A stretch of DNA of 64,000 nucleotides from Xenorhabdus beddingii (GTDB lineage Bacteria > Pseudomonadota > Gammaproteobacteria > Enterobacterales > Enterobacteriaceae): NCBI RefSeq assembly GCF_002127545.1, contig NZ_MUBK01000011.1:1-64000 (forward strand), written 5' to 3'. The translations under genes were made by a program, and so were the position numbers. This document shows, piece by piece, positions 1 to 8,278 of the stretch. The first letter of the stretch is position 1. Each line of letters starts with the position of its first letter. The notes below the pieces were generated by a model, which saw nothing but the letters and a program-made list of their open reading frames with translations, was not told the origin of the DNA and did not search any database.

Positions 1-144
1 TTTTCCTACCAGAGATACCCCTGAAAATCTTTTTCACCCTCTCAGTTATGCACCCTGTGCACAATTCCCTGAAAACCTTGCTACCTCTGGGTTTGTCGTG
101 ATTAATAGGATATTCACTGACTGTGTCCCCTGTTCACCTATTCT

Positions 145-417
145 TTAACGTCCTCGTGCTTCGTCCAAGGCTCTCATATTGCCACTGGCAGTATTGTGTT
201 CTCCCGCTAATAACGTGGCGATATAAGTAAAGATGCTTTTACCGCTGCCACCTTCGCCCGTCACTTCAATAAATAGCTGCCAGTCATAACGGTTTGCCAG
301 GATCATAAACAGGGCGGTGTTGATACGATTCATTTTATTTTCATTGCGCCCTGCCGCATGGGACAGCCAGCGATAAAAATTTGGGGCGTGAACCTGACTG
401 GTCAAAATGTTGCTTTC
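145..417 (-). pseudogene. P4-type primase/helicase fragment
   Basis: This open stretch encodes about 90 residues of a P4 alpha/D5-like primase-helicase, a replication protein of satellite phages and some plasmids. A Walker A motif (GEGGSGKS) follows the segment YRWLSHAAGRNEN, and the order matches the middle of P4-family primases. The full family is about 700-800 residues, so both ends are missing. A TGA at 418-420 lies directly upstream in frame and the frame stops at 145-147. No convincing start codon with a ribosome binding site exists; a TTG at 403-405 is the only in-frame candidate. The fragment should be inactive and is read as a relic of a P4-like satellite or island. The first 144 bases of the window show no feature I can name. 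Confidence 0.7.
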
Positions 418-664
418 TCACCCTAATGAGAACAATTAGACAATAATTGAGTAGGAATATAATAAAAGTTGAACAACACATTATCGTACCCTCACCAGAA
501 AAGGTGGGGAAATATACCGCTGATGGCGTTCGATGAGAACTTAAACACACAAATTATACATTAGTAAATACTTTATACCGTTAGGAACTCACTGTGCATG
601 TTTTGACAAGAGTATAATAAAAAAATATTATTTTTATTGGTGCCAGAACCGCTACCACAAACAG

Positions 665-787
665 ATCGCTTAATAGAGCGAATGTAAGTAAAACTTAAAT
701 TTAACCATGCCAAGATGGTGGTGAATAATACCCGGTAACGGGGAATCAACCCAGCCTTTCATGTGGTAGGCTTCTGAACATCTTGGC
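665..787 (+). ncRNA. candidate structured RNA with three-way junction
   Basis: Bases 709-717 (GCCAAGATG) pair perfectly with 779-787 (CATCTTGGC). Inside this closing stem are two hairpins: CCCG-GTAA-CGGG at 731-742, whose GTAA loop is a GNRA tetraloop on the + strand, and AGCCT/AGGCT at 753-757 and 768-772. A further hairpin, TCGCT/AGCGA, sits just upstream near 665-680. The closing stem ends 23 bases before the start codon of the gene at 811, so this may be a structured leader of that gene. A compact multi-hairpin RNA also recalls phage immunity RNAs (P1 C4, P4 CI), which would suit the P4-like relic next door. I do not recognise a specific family. The rest of 418-664 is AT-rich with no gene I can see. 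Confidence 0.35.
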
Positions 788-810
788 GCCTTAATTAGGG
801 ATGTTTAAGA

Positions 811-1155
811 ATGAAAGCATTAGCCATTATTGCTCTTATATTTTCAGCTTTGTCTATTTTTATTCCGGTCGGCGGTGTCTTTATCTCTATGTTCTGTAGC
901 GTTTTTGCGCTTATCACATTCTATAAGAGTCCGACATTATCTGGCGTAACATTTGGTGTTAACATCATTGATATCGCCTTTTTATCGCCAAGTATTATGG
1001 CTACCGCTGCCACAATGCACAGTAATGGTGAAGATGGTATAGGGCTTTATTGGTTCTATGTGGGCTTCCATATTGTTCTTTTTGTATTGGCAGTCATCAT
1101 TTCAATGATTTTGAAGAAAAGATCAAGTAAAAAACAAACCGCTATAGCGAGTTAA
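811..1155 (+). CDS. small hydrophobic membrane protein, unknown function
   Basis: This encodes a 114-residue protein with about three membrane-spanning segments (near residues 3-37, 45-65 and 79-101) and a short basic C-terminal tail (KKRSSKK). I do not recognise the family. The ATG follows an A/G-rich stretch (AGGGATGTTTAAGA) that can act as a ribosome binding site, and a possible structured RNA lies immediately upstream. It sits in a low-GC accessory patch next to a P4 primase relic, so it may be cargo of a degraded island. No function should be inferred beyond an inner-membrane location. Confidence 0.55.
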   Translation: MKALAIIALIFSALSIFIPVGGVFISMFCSVFALITFYKSPTLSGVTFGVNIIDIAFLSPSIMATAATMHSNGEDGIGLYWFYVGFHIVLFVLAVIISMILKKRSSKKQTAIAS

Positions 1156-1176
1156 TGGCATGAATAAGTTCCTAAA

Positions 1177-1200
1177 TGAACTGACCCCATAAAGTTGGAC
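1177..1200. mobile_element. possible IS3-family terminal inverted repeat vestige
   Basis: The segment beginning TGAACTGACCCCATAAAG and ending TTGGAC resembles the terminal inverted repeats of some IS3-family elements, which often start TGA and contain CTGACCCC followed by a TTGGAC-like end. No transposase reading frame and no partner repeat lie nearby, so at most one end survives. The call rests on memory of such ends and could be chance similarity. Confidence 0.22.
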
Positions 1201-1284
1201 GGTTTTAGTTAGGTGGATAATAATGCCAGATAATTAAATATACAATTCAAGTAGTTAGCTGACGTAATGTAAATAGGTATCTAA

Positions 1285-2106
1285 ATGAAAAAAGTATTGA
1301 AATGGGTAGGGATAGTATTTGTTGCTTTGTTCGTACTGGGGCTAATTGTTGGTAAGGATGAGAATAAAAAGGGTGAAGATAAACCAGAGGGAGATATCTC
1401 TGTTTCTTCTAATAGCTCATCCAATGGCAAGAAAACAATTTCTTTGACAGAAAAAGAAGCTGAGTTCATCAATTTATCGATTGAGGACTACGCTGATGTG
1501 GCTTTCGATGGTGGTGATGCCTTGATTAAGCCTGATGCTATTTTTGTGACAGCCAGAGAATTGCAAAAGAACTATGCAGCGAATGAAGCAAGGGGTGATA
1601 AGACATACAAAGATAAAGATATGATCATTACGGGTATCGTATCATCTATTGATTCAAGCCTTGGCGATATTCCTATCGTCACTTTGAAAACAAACGACAT
1701 GTTCAGTAGTGTTCATGTTAGATTCAAAAAACAGTACAGAGATATTGCTATCGATTTAAACAAGAACCAGAAAGTGACTTTCTTTTGTAAAGGTGATGGC
1801 GTGATAATTGGTTCTCCTACTGTAAGTCAATGTGCTCCTGTTGATGTGGCAAAAAATGATTTTATTAACAAGCAGAAGCAATACGTTAATAAAGCGCTTA
1901 AAGGTAACAAAGATATATCGGATAACACCAAGGAATTGATTATACTTGCAAAATTTGTAGGCGAGCAAACTAACGATTTTTCCAGTTGTGAAAAGATCGA
2001 TAAGAAGTGCCTGACTTCCATCGCGCCAACACGACAAAAAGCAGCAAAAAATATAGGATCATCACCGACCATGCAGGAACTCAAAGAGTTACTGGGTAAA
2101 GAGTAA
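1285..2106 (+). CDS. membrane-anchored OB-fold (tRNA_anti-like) protein
   Basis: The 273-residue product has an N-terminal hydrophobic segment (about residues 5-22) that should act as a signal anchor, a low-complexity Ser/Asn/Lys linker (about 25-50), and then a domain with the pattern VTARELQKNY...NEARGDKTYKDKDMIITG...CKGDG...P.VSQC. This matches the OB-fold tRNA_anti-like family of envelope-anchored proteins, in which a YK.K.(I/V)..G core and a C-G motif recur. The partner of such proteins is generally unknown; they are common in prophages and islands. The C-terminal part (about 190-273) has a conserved-looking Cys pair (SSCEKIDKKC). ATG 1285 is preceded by AGG at a workable distance. The DNA is AT-rich compared with the ape genes, in line with acquired DNA. 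Confidence 0.6.
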   Translation: MKKVLKWVGIVFVALFVLGLIVGKDENKKGEDKPEGDISVSSNSSSNGKKTISLTEKEAEFINLSIEDYADVAFDGGDALIKPDAIFVTARELQKNYAANEARGDKTYKDKDMIITGIVSSIDSSLGDIPIVTLKTNDMFSSVHVRFKKQYRDIAIDLNKNQKVTFFCKGDGVIIGSPTVSQCAPVDVAKNDFINKQKQYVNKALKGNKDISDNTKELIILAKFVGEQTNDFSSCEKIDKKCLTSIAPTRQKAAKNIGSSPTMQELKELLGKE

Positions 2107-2134
2107 ATATAGACAGCTTTTCACGAAACCCAGG

Positions 2135-2204
2135 CTGCTGACAAACCTCGTTAAAAATGGCAGGGTTTGTCAGCAGTCTGAATGGTGATTTAAATCGCCA
2201 TTCA
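2135..2204 (+). terminator. double inverted repeat after the OB-fold gene
   Basis: Two hairpins follow in series. CTGCTGACAAACC at 2135-2147 pairs perfectly with 2164-2176 (13 bp, 16-base loop). A 26-base near-palindrome spans 2179-2204 (TGAATGG...CCATTCA) with one G-T mismatch. They begin about 30 bases after the stop of the gene ending at 2106. There is no strong T-run, so they may be a factor-assisted terminator, a mRNA stabiliser, or a dispersed palindromic element. Confidence 0.45.
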
Positions 2205-2643
2205 GCTAATGAAAATATTGGAATATCTTACTCCACTCTTTATGAGAGGAAAACAATTCTAAAATTGTTAAAATATTGATAACAAGAATAACAAAGGTAA
2301 TTATTAATTAACTTTCTATCACGCTCATGACTAAATAAACAATTCATCAAATCAATAAGTTCACAACGCTAAACCACCACAAATTATACCAAGAAAAATA
2401 TCACCATTAATTTTTCCGCGTCCAATTTAAAATCAACAGTGGAAATACACACCAATATGCTTTTGTATAGTCAATTATTTATGAAGAAACAATAAAAATA
2501 GAGATAAAATCTCATCAGAATGCAGAAATAAACTCAATAGTATTCTTCCTGAAAGGATAAATGTAGCAGTATTCTAAGAATTTATTTAAACTATTCTATG
2601 CAAAGTCACGATGTCACTCATCTCATCTAACAAGAGAAAAATG
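2205..2643. other. AT-rich intergenic region without recognisable gene
   Basis: About 440 bases of strongly AT-rich DNA precede the lipoprotein gene. I find no reading frame with coding character, no RNA gene and no clear operator. The AAGAG at the end of the region is the likely ribosome binding site of the gene at 2644. Confidence 0.5.
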
Positions 2644-3033
2644 ATGAAAACTTCACATAAGCTATTGATCAGTCTGGCCTGCATTATCACGCTTGCAGGT
2701 TGTGCACGCAATGCTCCAATATTAACACCTCAAACCACTATTGTGTCCCATAACTCTCTCTCTTCTGTGAAAAAAGCTATTTTGGAAGCGGGTAAAAAAC
2801 GCAGATGGGCCATGACTGAAGTTTCTCCGGGCGTTATTGATGGATTCCTGAAAAACCGCGAACACGACGTTCAAATACGCATCAATTATACCGCCAAAAA
2901 CTATTCCATTAACTATGTCACCAGCCATAAGTTAAGAGAGAAGAACGGGAAAATTCATCGCAATTATAATCGTTGGGTTAATAACCTGGATAAAGACATT
3001 CAGATGAATTTAGCCCTGCTGGCTAATCAGTAA
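2644..3033 (+). CDS. small secreted lipoprotein upstream of the APE operon
   Basis: The product is a 129-residue lipoprotein: a signal peptide (MKTSHKLLISLACIITLAGC) with lipobox L-A-G-C, acylated at Cys20. The mature part contains the pattern SSVKKAILEAGKKRRWAM...PGVIDGFL...HDVQIRINYTAKNYSINY, typical of small periplasm-facing lipoproteins of unknown function. Of the two adjacent ATGs (2641, 2644), the second gives a standard signal peptide; an upstream ATG at 2611 in the same frame has a poorer leader. It could correspond to the lipoprotein sometimes found at the start of APE clusters, but a 10-bp hairpin lies between it and apeB, so it is probably a separate transcript. Function unknown. 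Confidence 0.7.
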   Translation: MKTSHKLLISLACIITLAGCARNAPILTPQTTIVSHNSLSSVKKAILEAGKKRRWAMTEVSPGVIDGFLKNREHDVQIRINYTAKNYSINYVTSHKLREKNGKIHRNYNRWVNNLDKDIQMNLALLANQ

Positions 3034-3040
3034 ATCACTT

Positions 3041-3084
3041 AAAGCCTATCCAAATAGGTAAATATTACTGATGAGATAGGCTTT
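3041..3084 (+). terminator. hairpin between the lipoprotein gene and apeB
   Basis: AAAGCCTATC at 3041-3050 pairs perfectly with GATAGGCTTT at 3075-3084 (10 bp, 24-base loop), starting seven bases after the lipoprotein stop codon. It probably ends that transcript. The T-run is short (TTT then AACC), so it could also work as an attenuator in front of the ape operon. Confidence 0.5.
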
Positions 3085-3133
3085 AACCTTTCAATATATT
3101 TTCTGGCTACAGACATATCGGATATTGGGATAT

Positions 3134-4207
3134 ATGACCGCACCCTACAATTATGATAAAGACGAATTCAGTGCTCTTGAAGCCATTACTGAAGCTCAGC
3201 GCATTGCTTTTGCCCCCATGCTATTTCAGACTGCAATCGGGCTACGCGATTGCGGGATTTTATCTTTTTTAGATAAAAATCATAAAAATGGTGCAACTAA
3301 GGATGAAATTTGTCGTGGCTCAGAATTAGACAACTACGGTGTAGGCATTTTACTGGATATGGGACTGAGCGGGAAAATTATCATCAAACAAGATGATCGC
3401 TATTTTCTCAGTAAAATCGGGCATTATTTGCTACATGATAAAATGACTCGTGTCAATATGGATTTTACTCAGGATGTTTGTTATCAGGGGCTATTTTATC
3501 TAAAAGAATCCCTGATAAAAAATAAGCCTAAAGGGTTAAAAGTTTTCGGCGAATGGCCAACCATTTATCCGGCCCTCAGCCAATTACCTGAACCCGCGAA
3601 AACAAGCTGGTTTTCATTTGATCATTTCTATTCTGATTCCGCCTTTAGTGCAGCCTTAAAGCGCATATTCTCCATGGCCCCTAACGTGATTTATGATGTT
3701 GGTGGCAATACAGGAAAATGGGCATTGCGCTGTTGCCAATATGACAGTAAAGTCAGCGTCACTATTCTGGATTTACCCCAGCAAATAAAACTGGCTGAAG
3801 AAAATATACGCAGCCAAGGTATGGCTGACCGTATTTCCGGCTATCCTGTTGACATGTTATCGGATAACGAATTACCCACAGAAGCAGATATCTGGTGGAT
3901 GAGCCAATTCTTGGATTGTTTTTCCGAAACACAAATTATAGGCATCTTACGCAAGATCTCAGCAGCCATGAAACCGGATGCACGAATTTGCATCATGGAG
4001 CTATTCTGGGACTGCCAGCCTTTTGAAGCAGCGGCTTATAGTCTTAATGCGACCTCGCTTTATTTTACTTGCATGGCAAATGGTAATAGTCGTTTTTACA
4101 GCATTGATGATTTCAGCCAATTCCTTAATAAAGCCGGGTTGGTAATAGAGAAGCAGATTGATCAGTTAGGGCTTGGACACACCTTATTGATCTGCAAAAA
4201 ACAGTAA
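3134..4207 (+). CDS. apeB: APE cluster SAM-dependent methyltransferase
   Basis: First gene of the aryl polyene operon. The 357-residue protein has an N-terminal winged-helix/dimerisation part (residues about 15-150) and a Rossmann methyltransferase domain with the SAM-binding motif DVGGNTGKWA at about residue 190, as in plant-type O-methyltransferases. In APE pathways this enzyme is thought to methylate the aryl head group or its hydroxyl; the exact position cannot be told from sequence. ATG 3134 follows GGGA at a short distance; an in-frame TTG at 3125 is the alternative. It is followed by apeC after 13 bases. The gene symbol follows the order of the published apeB-apeR clusters of Escherichia and Xenorhabdus. 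Confidence 0.8.
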   Translation: MTAPYNYDKDEFSALEAITEAQRIAFAPMLFQTAIGLRDCGILSFLDKNHKNGATKDEICRGSELDNYGVGILLDMGLSGKIIIKQDDRYFLSKIGHYLLHDKMTRVNMDFTQDVCYQGLFYLKESLIKNKPKGLKVFGEWPTIYPALSQLPEPAKTSWFSFDHFYSDSAFSAALKRIFSMAPNVIYDVGGNTGKWALRCCQYDSKVSVTILDLPQQIKLAEENIRSQGMADRISGYPVDMLSDNELPTEADIWWMSQFLDCFSETQIIGILRKISAAMKPDARICIMELFWDCQPFEAAAYSLNATSLYFTCMANGNSRFYSIDDFSQFLNKAGLVIEKQIDQLGLGHTLLICKKQ

Positions 4208-4220
4208 CGAACGGTATTTC

Positions 4221-4940
4221 ATGAAATTGACATTGGATATTACAGATTGGCAAGCCATTGCTCCGGGACTCTCCATGGCTGAAGAATGGAAAACGTGGTC
4301 CGCAACATCGCCAGCCGCTATTGATGCATCATGCCCATTGGCGAAATGCACTCAATTACCGATGATGACAGCTCGCCGTCTCAGCTCAGGCAGCCGTCTT
4401 GCCGTGGATTGTGGTTTGAGTATCCTACAGCGTAATCAAGTCGATGCCATTGTCTATACCAGTCGTCATGGTGAATTGGAACGCAATTACCAGATATTGC
4501 AAAATTTGGCACGGACGGAGAGCGTTTCCCCCACCCATTTTGCCATGTCAGTTCATAACTCTTCAGTAGGCAATTTGACCATTGTGGCTAAAGCACCTCT
4601 GGTTTCCTCTTCCGTTGCAGCGGGCATCGACAGTTTCCAGCAAGGGCTGTTTGAAGCCTTGACACTGCTCCATGCGGGTCATCGCAAAGTCCTGCTCGTT
4701 GATTTTGATGGTGAGATCCCCCGTTTTTATCACAATGTCATTCATGCCAATACCCCAACCTACCCATTTGCGGTAGCCCTGCTGTTGGAGCAAGGCACTG
4801 GCCTGCACTATACAAAACAGCTTTCATCGCAAACTGAGCCTAACCTCCCCCAAAGCCTTCAATTTCTTCATGGCTGGCTGCGAGGTGAATCGCGTTTTAT
4901 GGTTACCGGGGATCATTGTCAATGGAGCTGGAGCCGATAA
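4221..4940 (+). CDS. apeC: chain-length factor, partner of the APE ketosynthase
   Basis: The 239-residue protein is a short ketosynthase-like protein (Ketoacyl-synt_2 family) lacking the second half of a normal ketosynthase. In place of the catalytic Cys loop it has MSVHNSSVGN, so it cannot form the acyl-enzyme. This fits the chain-length factor that pairs with ApeO in the type II polyketide machinery of APE biosynthesis. Family knowledge: ApeO:ApeC is a heterodimer whose partner helps set polyene length. The ATG is 13 bases after apeB, and its stop is one base before the apeD start, so translation is coupled. Confidence 0.85.
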   Translation: MKLTLDITDWQAIAPGLSMAEEWKTWSATSPAAIDASCPLAKCTQLPMMTARRLSSGSRLAVDCGLSILQRNQVDAIVYTSRHGELERNYQILQNLARTESVSPTHFAMSVHNSSVGNLTIVAKAPLVSSSVAAGIDSFQQGLFEALTLLHAGHRKVLLVDFDGEIPRFYHNVIHANTPTYPFAVALLLEQGTGLHYTKQLSSQTEPNLPQSLQFLHGWLRGESRFMVTGDHCQWSWSR

Positions 4941-4941
4941 G

Positions 4942-5736
4942 ATGGCAAAAAGGATAGCGGTCAATATCGCGGAACGCATTAACTGGCTCTGGCGCCTGCT
5001 CATGACAGGGTTTTGCTTCATCCTGTTTGGCCTGGGAGGGCTGCTGCTTTCCCTGAGTTGGTTTAACCTATTGCTGTTTTTTCAACGCAATGAAGACAAA
5101 AGTTGCCGCCTTGCGCGTCATAGCATTGCATTCAGTTTTCGCCTGTTCCTTTTTCTGACCCGGAAATTGGGCGTGTTGGACTACCATTTTAGTGGCCTGA
5201 AAAAACTCCGCGCAGATAAAGGCTGTTTGATTGTTGCAAACCACCCTAGTTTGCTGGATTACGTCATATTGGCATCGACACTGCCGGATGTGGATTGCAT
5301 CGTAAAATCAGCACTGCTACACAATCCGTTTGTCCGTGGTGTGATCCGCTCCGCACGTTATCTCATCAACAACGATGCAGAAACCTTACTTCCCGTTTGT
5401 CGTGAACGGCTGGCTTCTGGGTACAATATTTTGATTTTCCCGGAAGGAACCCGCACAACGCCGGGGCACCCCATTTCACTTCAGCGTGGGGCAGCCAATA
5501 TTGCCGTGCGATGTGAATGCGATTTACGGATCATACATATTACTTGCAGCCAAAGGATGTTGGATAAAAACAGCAAGTGGTATCAAATTCCACCGAAAAA
5601 ACCCATTTATACGATCACCATTGGTGAACAACTCACCCATGAAAACTTTGCTGTCGATACAGAAAACGGCCATGCCATCGCTGCCCGTCAGCTCAATCGC
5701 CAGCTTACCCACTTATTAACACCATCAAATAAATAA
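4942..5736 (+). CDS. apeD: 1-acyl-glycerol-3-phosphate acyltransferase-like protein
   Basis: The 264-residue protein is a PlsC-type acyltransferase. It has one or two N-terminal membrane segments (about residues 18-48), the HX4D catalytic motif in ANHPSLLDY, and the downstream FPEGTRTTPG substrate-binding motif. It is thought to transfer an acyl or aryl-polyenyl chain to a lipid-like acceptor at the inner membrane, so the pigment can be anchored in a membrane. I chose ATG 4942 rather than the in-frame 4870 ATG, because the longer form would overlap apeC by 71 bases and GGAG lies correctly spaced before 4942. Confidence 0.85.
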   Translation: MAKRIAVNIAERINWLWRLLMTGFCFILFGLGGLLLSLSWFNLLLFFQRNEDKSCRLARHSIAFSFRLFLFLTRKLGVLDYHFSGLKKLRADKGCLIVANHPSLLDYVILASTLPDVDCIVKSALLHNPFVRGVIRSARYLINNDAETLLPVCRERLASGYNILIFPEGTRTTPGHPISLQRGAANIAVRCECDLRIIHITCSQRMLDKNSKWYQIPPKKPIYTITIGEQLTHENFAVDTENGHAIAARQLNRQLTHLLTPSNK

Positions 5737-6009
5737 ATGTCGGATACGATGATGCAAGAATTACACCATGAAATAAAAAAATTAATCATAGACACCCTGA
5801 ACTTGGAAGATCTCACACCTGCTGATATCGCAACTGATGCCCCCCTGTTTGGCGATGGTTTGGGGCTGGATTCTATTGATGCGCTGGAACTGGGTTTAGC
5901 GGTCAAAAATCGTTATGCCATTGTCTTGTCTTCTGAAAGCGAAGAGATGCGCCAGCACTTTTCTTCTATCGCCGCACTGGCAACTTACATCCAGTCACAG
6001 CAAGCATAA
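5737..6009 (+). CDS. apeE: acyl carrier protein, first of pair
   Basis: A 90-residue acyl carrier protein. The phosphopantetheine attachment serine lies in GLGLDSIDALEL, and the helix pattern (PADIATDAPLFGDGLGLDSID) is that of type II ACPs. It carries the growing polyene during APE synthesis. The start codon directly follows the apeD stop. ATGs at 5749 and 5752 are alternative starts and would shorten it by 4-5 residues. It forms a tandem ACP pair with apeF, as in characterised APE clusters. Confidence 0.9.
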   Translation: MSDTMMQELHHEIKKLIIDTLNLEDLTPADIATDAPLFGDGLGLDSIDALELGLAVKNRYAIVLSSESEEMRQHFSSIAALATYIQSQQA

Positions 6010-6020
6010 GAACAGGTGTC

Positions 6021-6272
6021 ATGATGGAAAAACAAACAATTTTTCAGGAAGTTTCACAACTTTTGGTTCAACTGTTTGAACTGTCTCCTGAAGATATTAC
6101 TCCTGAATCACGGCTCTATGAAGATCTAGAACTCGATAGCATCGATGCCGTTGATATGGTTGTCCATTTGCAGAAGAAAACGGGCCGTAAGATCAAACCT
6201 GAAGCATTCAAATCTGTCCGTACTGTTCAGGATGTGGTGGATGCGGTGGAACAATTGTTGAGAGAAGAATAA
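6021..6272 (+). CDS. apeF: acyl carrier protein, second of pair
   Basis: An 83-residue acyl carrier protein with the attachment serine in DLELDSIDAVDM. It differs from ApeE, so the pair is not a recent duplication. In APE systems the two ACPs are thought to divide the work of priming, elongation and transfer, although which does what cannot be read here. AGGTG precedes the start; ATG 6024 is an equally placed alternative. It lies 11 bases after apeE. Confidence 0.9.
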   Translation: MMEKQTIFQEVSQLLVQLFELSPEDITPESRLYEDLELDSIDAVDMVVHLQKKTGRKIKPEAFKSVRTVQDVVDAVEQLLREE

Positions 6273-6317
6273 GTTGAAAGAAGAATAATCAGTACACCAG
6301 AAACAAGCAGCAGACAT

Positions 6318-6908
6318 TTGGGTAGTGAATTGAAGCCGTTGATTTTATTGTTCCGTATTGCCAATACCGTGATGTTAATCGCCTGGCCTTTCTTGGTGTG
6401 GGCGATGGTCAGCTATGGGCAATTTCATGCCATATTAGTTGTCATTATTCTGTTTTTTGTTTTGCGATTACTGTTGAGCAAACATCAGACCCGCAATCAG
6501 CAAAAAACCGGTTGGAATGCCGGATGGATCTTGTCCATAGCCGGGATCATTCTGGGACTGGCCAGTTTATTCCTACGCAGCCATCAATGGCTGATGTACT
6601 ACCCAGTGGTCGTTAATGTCGTTCTGCTGGTTCTGTTTGGTGGTTCATTACATTATGGGCCTCCTATCATCGAAAGAATGGCTCGTTACAAAGAGCCCAA
6701 CCTGCCCCCAGAGGGCGTTCTTTATACACGTAAGGTCACTTATATTTGGTGCCTGTTCTTTATGTTCAATGGCACGGTGGCGCTTGGAACTTGCCTGTAT
6801 AACGATATGTCCCTGTGGACATTGTGGAACGGGATAGTGAGTTATCTATTGATTGGGTTGCTCATCAGCGGTGAATGGCTGATACGCCAACGGGTAAAAA
6901 AAAGATGA
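6318..6908 (+). CDS. apeG: APE cluster integral membrane protein (COG4648-like)
   Basis: A 196-residue membrane protein with about five or six hydrophobic segments (roughly 15-50, 68-86, 91-110, 139-160, 165-185). It belongs to a membrane protein family always found in APE clusters and of unknown biochemical role, perhaps in placing or flipping the product. The start is uncertain: TTG 6318 is used here because no upstream ATG fits, and a TTG at 6330 preceded by GGGTAG is possible. Its stop overlaps the ATG of apeH (ATGA), showing translational coupling. Confidence 0.75.
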   Translation: MGSELKPLILLFRIANTVMLIAWPFLVWAMVSYGQFHAILVVIILFFVLRLLLSKHQTRNQQKTGWNAGWILSIAGIILGLASLFLRSHQWLMYYPVVVNVVLLVLFGGSLHYGPPIIERMARYKEPNLPPEGVLYTRKVTYIWCLFFMFNGTVALGTCLYNDMSLWTLWNGIVSYLLIGLLISGEWLIRQRVKKR

Positions 6909-8278
6909 AAATACAACCTATATCCCAATGGCTATCAGAGGATCATTGCCCCAATCGCGTGATCAGTTGGGGAAATCATGCCATCGACCTGAATACATTC
7001 CGGCAGGATGTCACCACACTATATTGGCGCCTGAAAGACCAAAAACAGCCAGCCCTGCGCTGGGCACTGTGTTTTGAAGACAGTTACCATTTCTGTGTGG
7101 CGCTGCTGGCAACGCTTCATGCGGGCCAGACTCCCGTGATTCCGGGACACTGCCGTGAGGCTCAATTGCAGGAACAGCAGTCTCTGTTTGATGGGGTGTT
7201 GACAGATTTACCTCTGACCTTATCCTGTCCTTGCTGGCAAATCCCACAATCAAATCCAGACATTGATGTGATGGCAAGAGCCTCACTGGACATCGCATTG
7301 CCGGCTATTCCGGCGGATGCCACTCTGGTGATGTTCACTTCCGGCTCAACAGGAACTCCTCAGCAAGTGATCAAACCCATCACCGTCATGGATCTTGAAT
7401 CCCAATGGTTGGCGGCTTTATGGGGAGACAAACTCCAATCTTGCATTGTCAGGGCTTCGGTCAGCCATCAACACTTGTATGGCTTGACCTTCCGTATCTG
7501 GCTGCCTATGTCGCTGGGTTTACCCTTTGAACGCAAGAGGGTGGAATTTCCCGAACAACTCGTCGGTAGCCCACGTTGCGCGCTGATCAGTAGCCCGGCC
7601 TTTCTGCAACGGCTTGATGACCAACTTGCCGCCCCAGATTGCTCTTTTGTGGTTTCGGCGGGCGGCCCTTTGCATTTTGCCCATGCTGAACGGGTGCAAC
7701 AGTGGCTCAAGGTTATTCCCAATGAAATTTATGGCTGTACCGAAACCGGCATTATGGCCTGGCGCAGGCGTAAAACGGACAATGCGGTTTGGACAACATT
7801 TGATGATGTGTCATTCCACGAAGAGGAAGAAAAAAATCTGCGCGTCTATTCTCCGCTTCTTTCTGAGTCAACAGGTTTAATTCTGGATGATCAATTTGCC
7901 TTTGACGATCAGGGTCATTTCACTCTATTGGGGCGTCGCGATCGGCTGGTAAAAATTGAAGAAAAGCGCATTTCCCTGTCAGAAATTGAACGCCGTCTGT
8001 GTGACATTCACGGTATCACTGATGCTGCTGCGCTACTCATCAATCGGGGAAAGCGTAACCATATTGGTGCCGTAGTGGTTTTAGATCATGAAAACTACGC
8101 GCGTTATCAGCGGCAAGGTATGGGTGAATTTTTACAGGATTGGCGTCGCCAATTGAAACCCTGGCTGGAACCTGTCGCATTGCCACGTTATTGGCGAGTC
8201 ATCGAAACCATGCCCTTGAATGCCCAAAGCAAGCGTTCATGGCCTGCATTACAGGAGCTATTTAATGCAACCCATTGA
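6905..8278 (+). CDS. apeH: AMP-dependent acyl-ACP synthetase (starter unit ligase)
   Basis: A 457-residue adenylate-forming enzyme. It has the P-loop-like MFTSGSTGTPQQVIK (A3 motif), YGCTETGIMAWR (A5 motif) and a C-terminal GRRDRLVKIEEKRISLSEIE (A7-A10 region). It should activate the aryl carboxylic starter, in characterised systems 4-hydroxybenzoate or a derivative, with ATP and load it onto an ACP. ATG 6905 overlaps the apeG stop as ATGA; the upstream in-frame ATG at 6875 would lie inside apeG and is less likely. No ammonia-lyase is present in the cluster, so the starter must come from central metabolism. Confidence 0.85.
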   Translation: MKIQPISQWLSEDHCPNRVISWGNHAIDLNTFRQDVTTLYWRLKDQKQPALRWALCFEDSYHFCVALLATLHAGQTPVIPGHCREAQLQEQQSLFDGVLTDLPLTLSCPCWQIPQSNPDIDVMARASLDIALPAIPADATLVMFTSGSTGTPQQVIKPITVMDLESQWLAALWGDKLQSCIVRASVSHQHLYGLTFRIWLPMSLGLPFERKRVEFPEQLVGSPRCALISSPAFLQRLDDQLAAPDCSFVVSAGGPLHFAHAERVQQWLKVIPNEIYGCTETGIMAWRRRKTDNAVWTTFDDVSFHEEEEKNLRVYSPLLSESTGLILDDQFAFDDQGHFTLLGRRDRLVKIEEKRISLSEIERRLCDIHGITDAAALLINRGKRNHIGAVVVLDHENYARYQRQGMGEFLQDWRRQLKPWLEPVALPRYWRVIETMPLNAQSKRSWPALQELFNATH

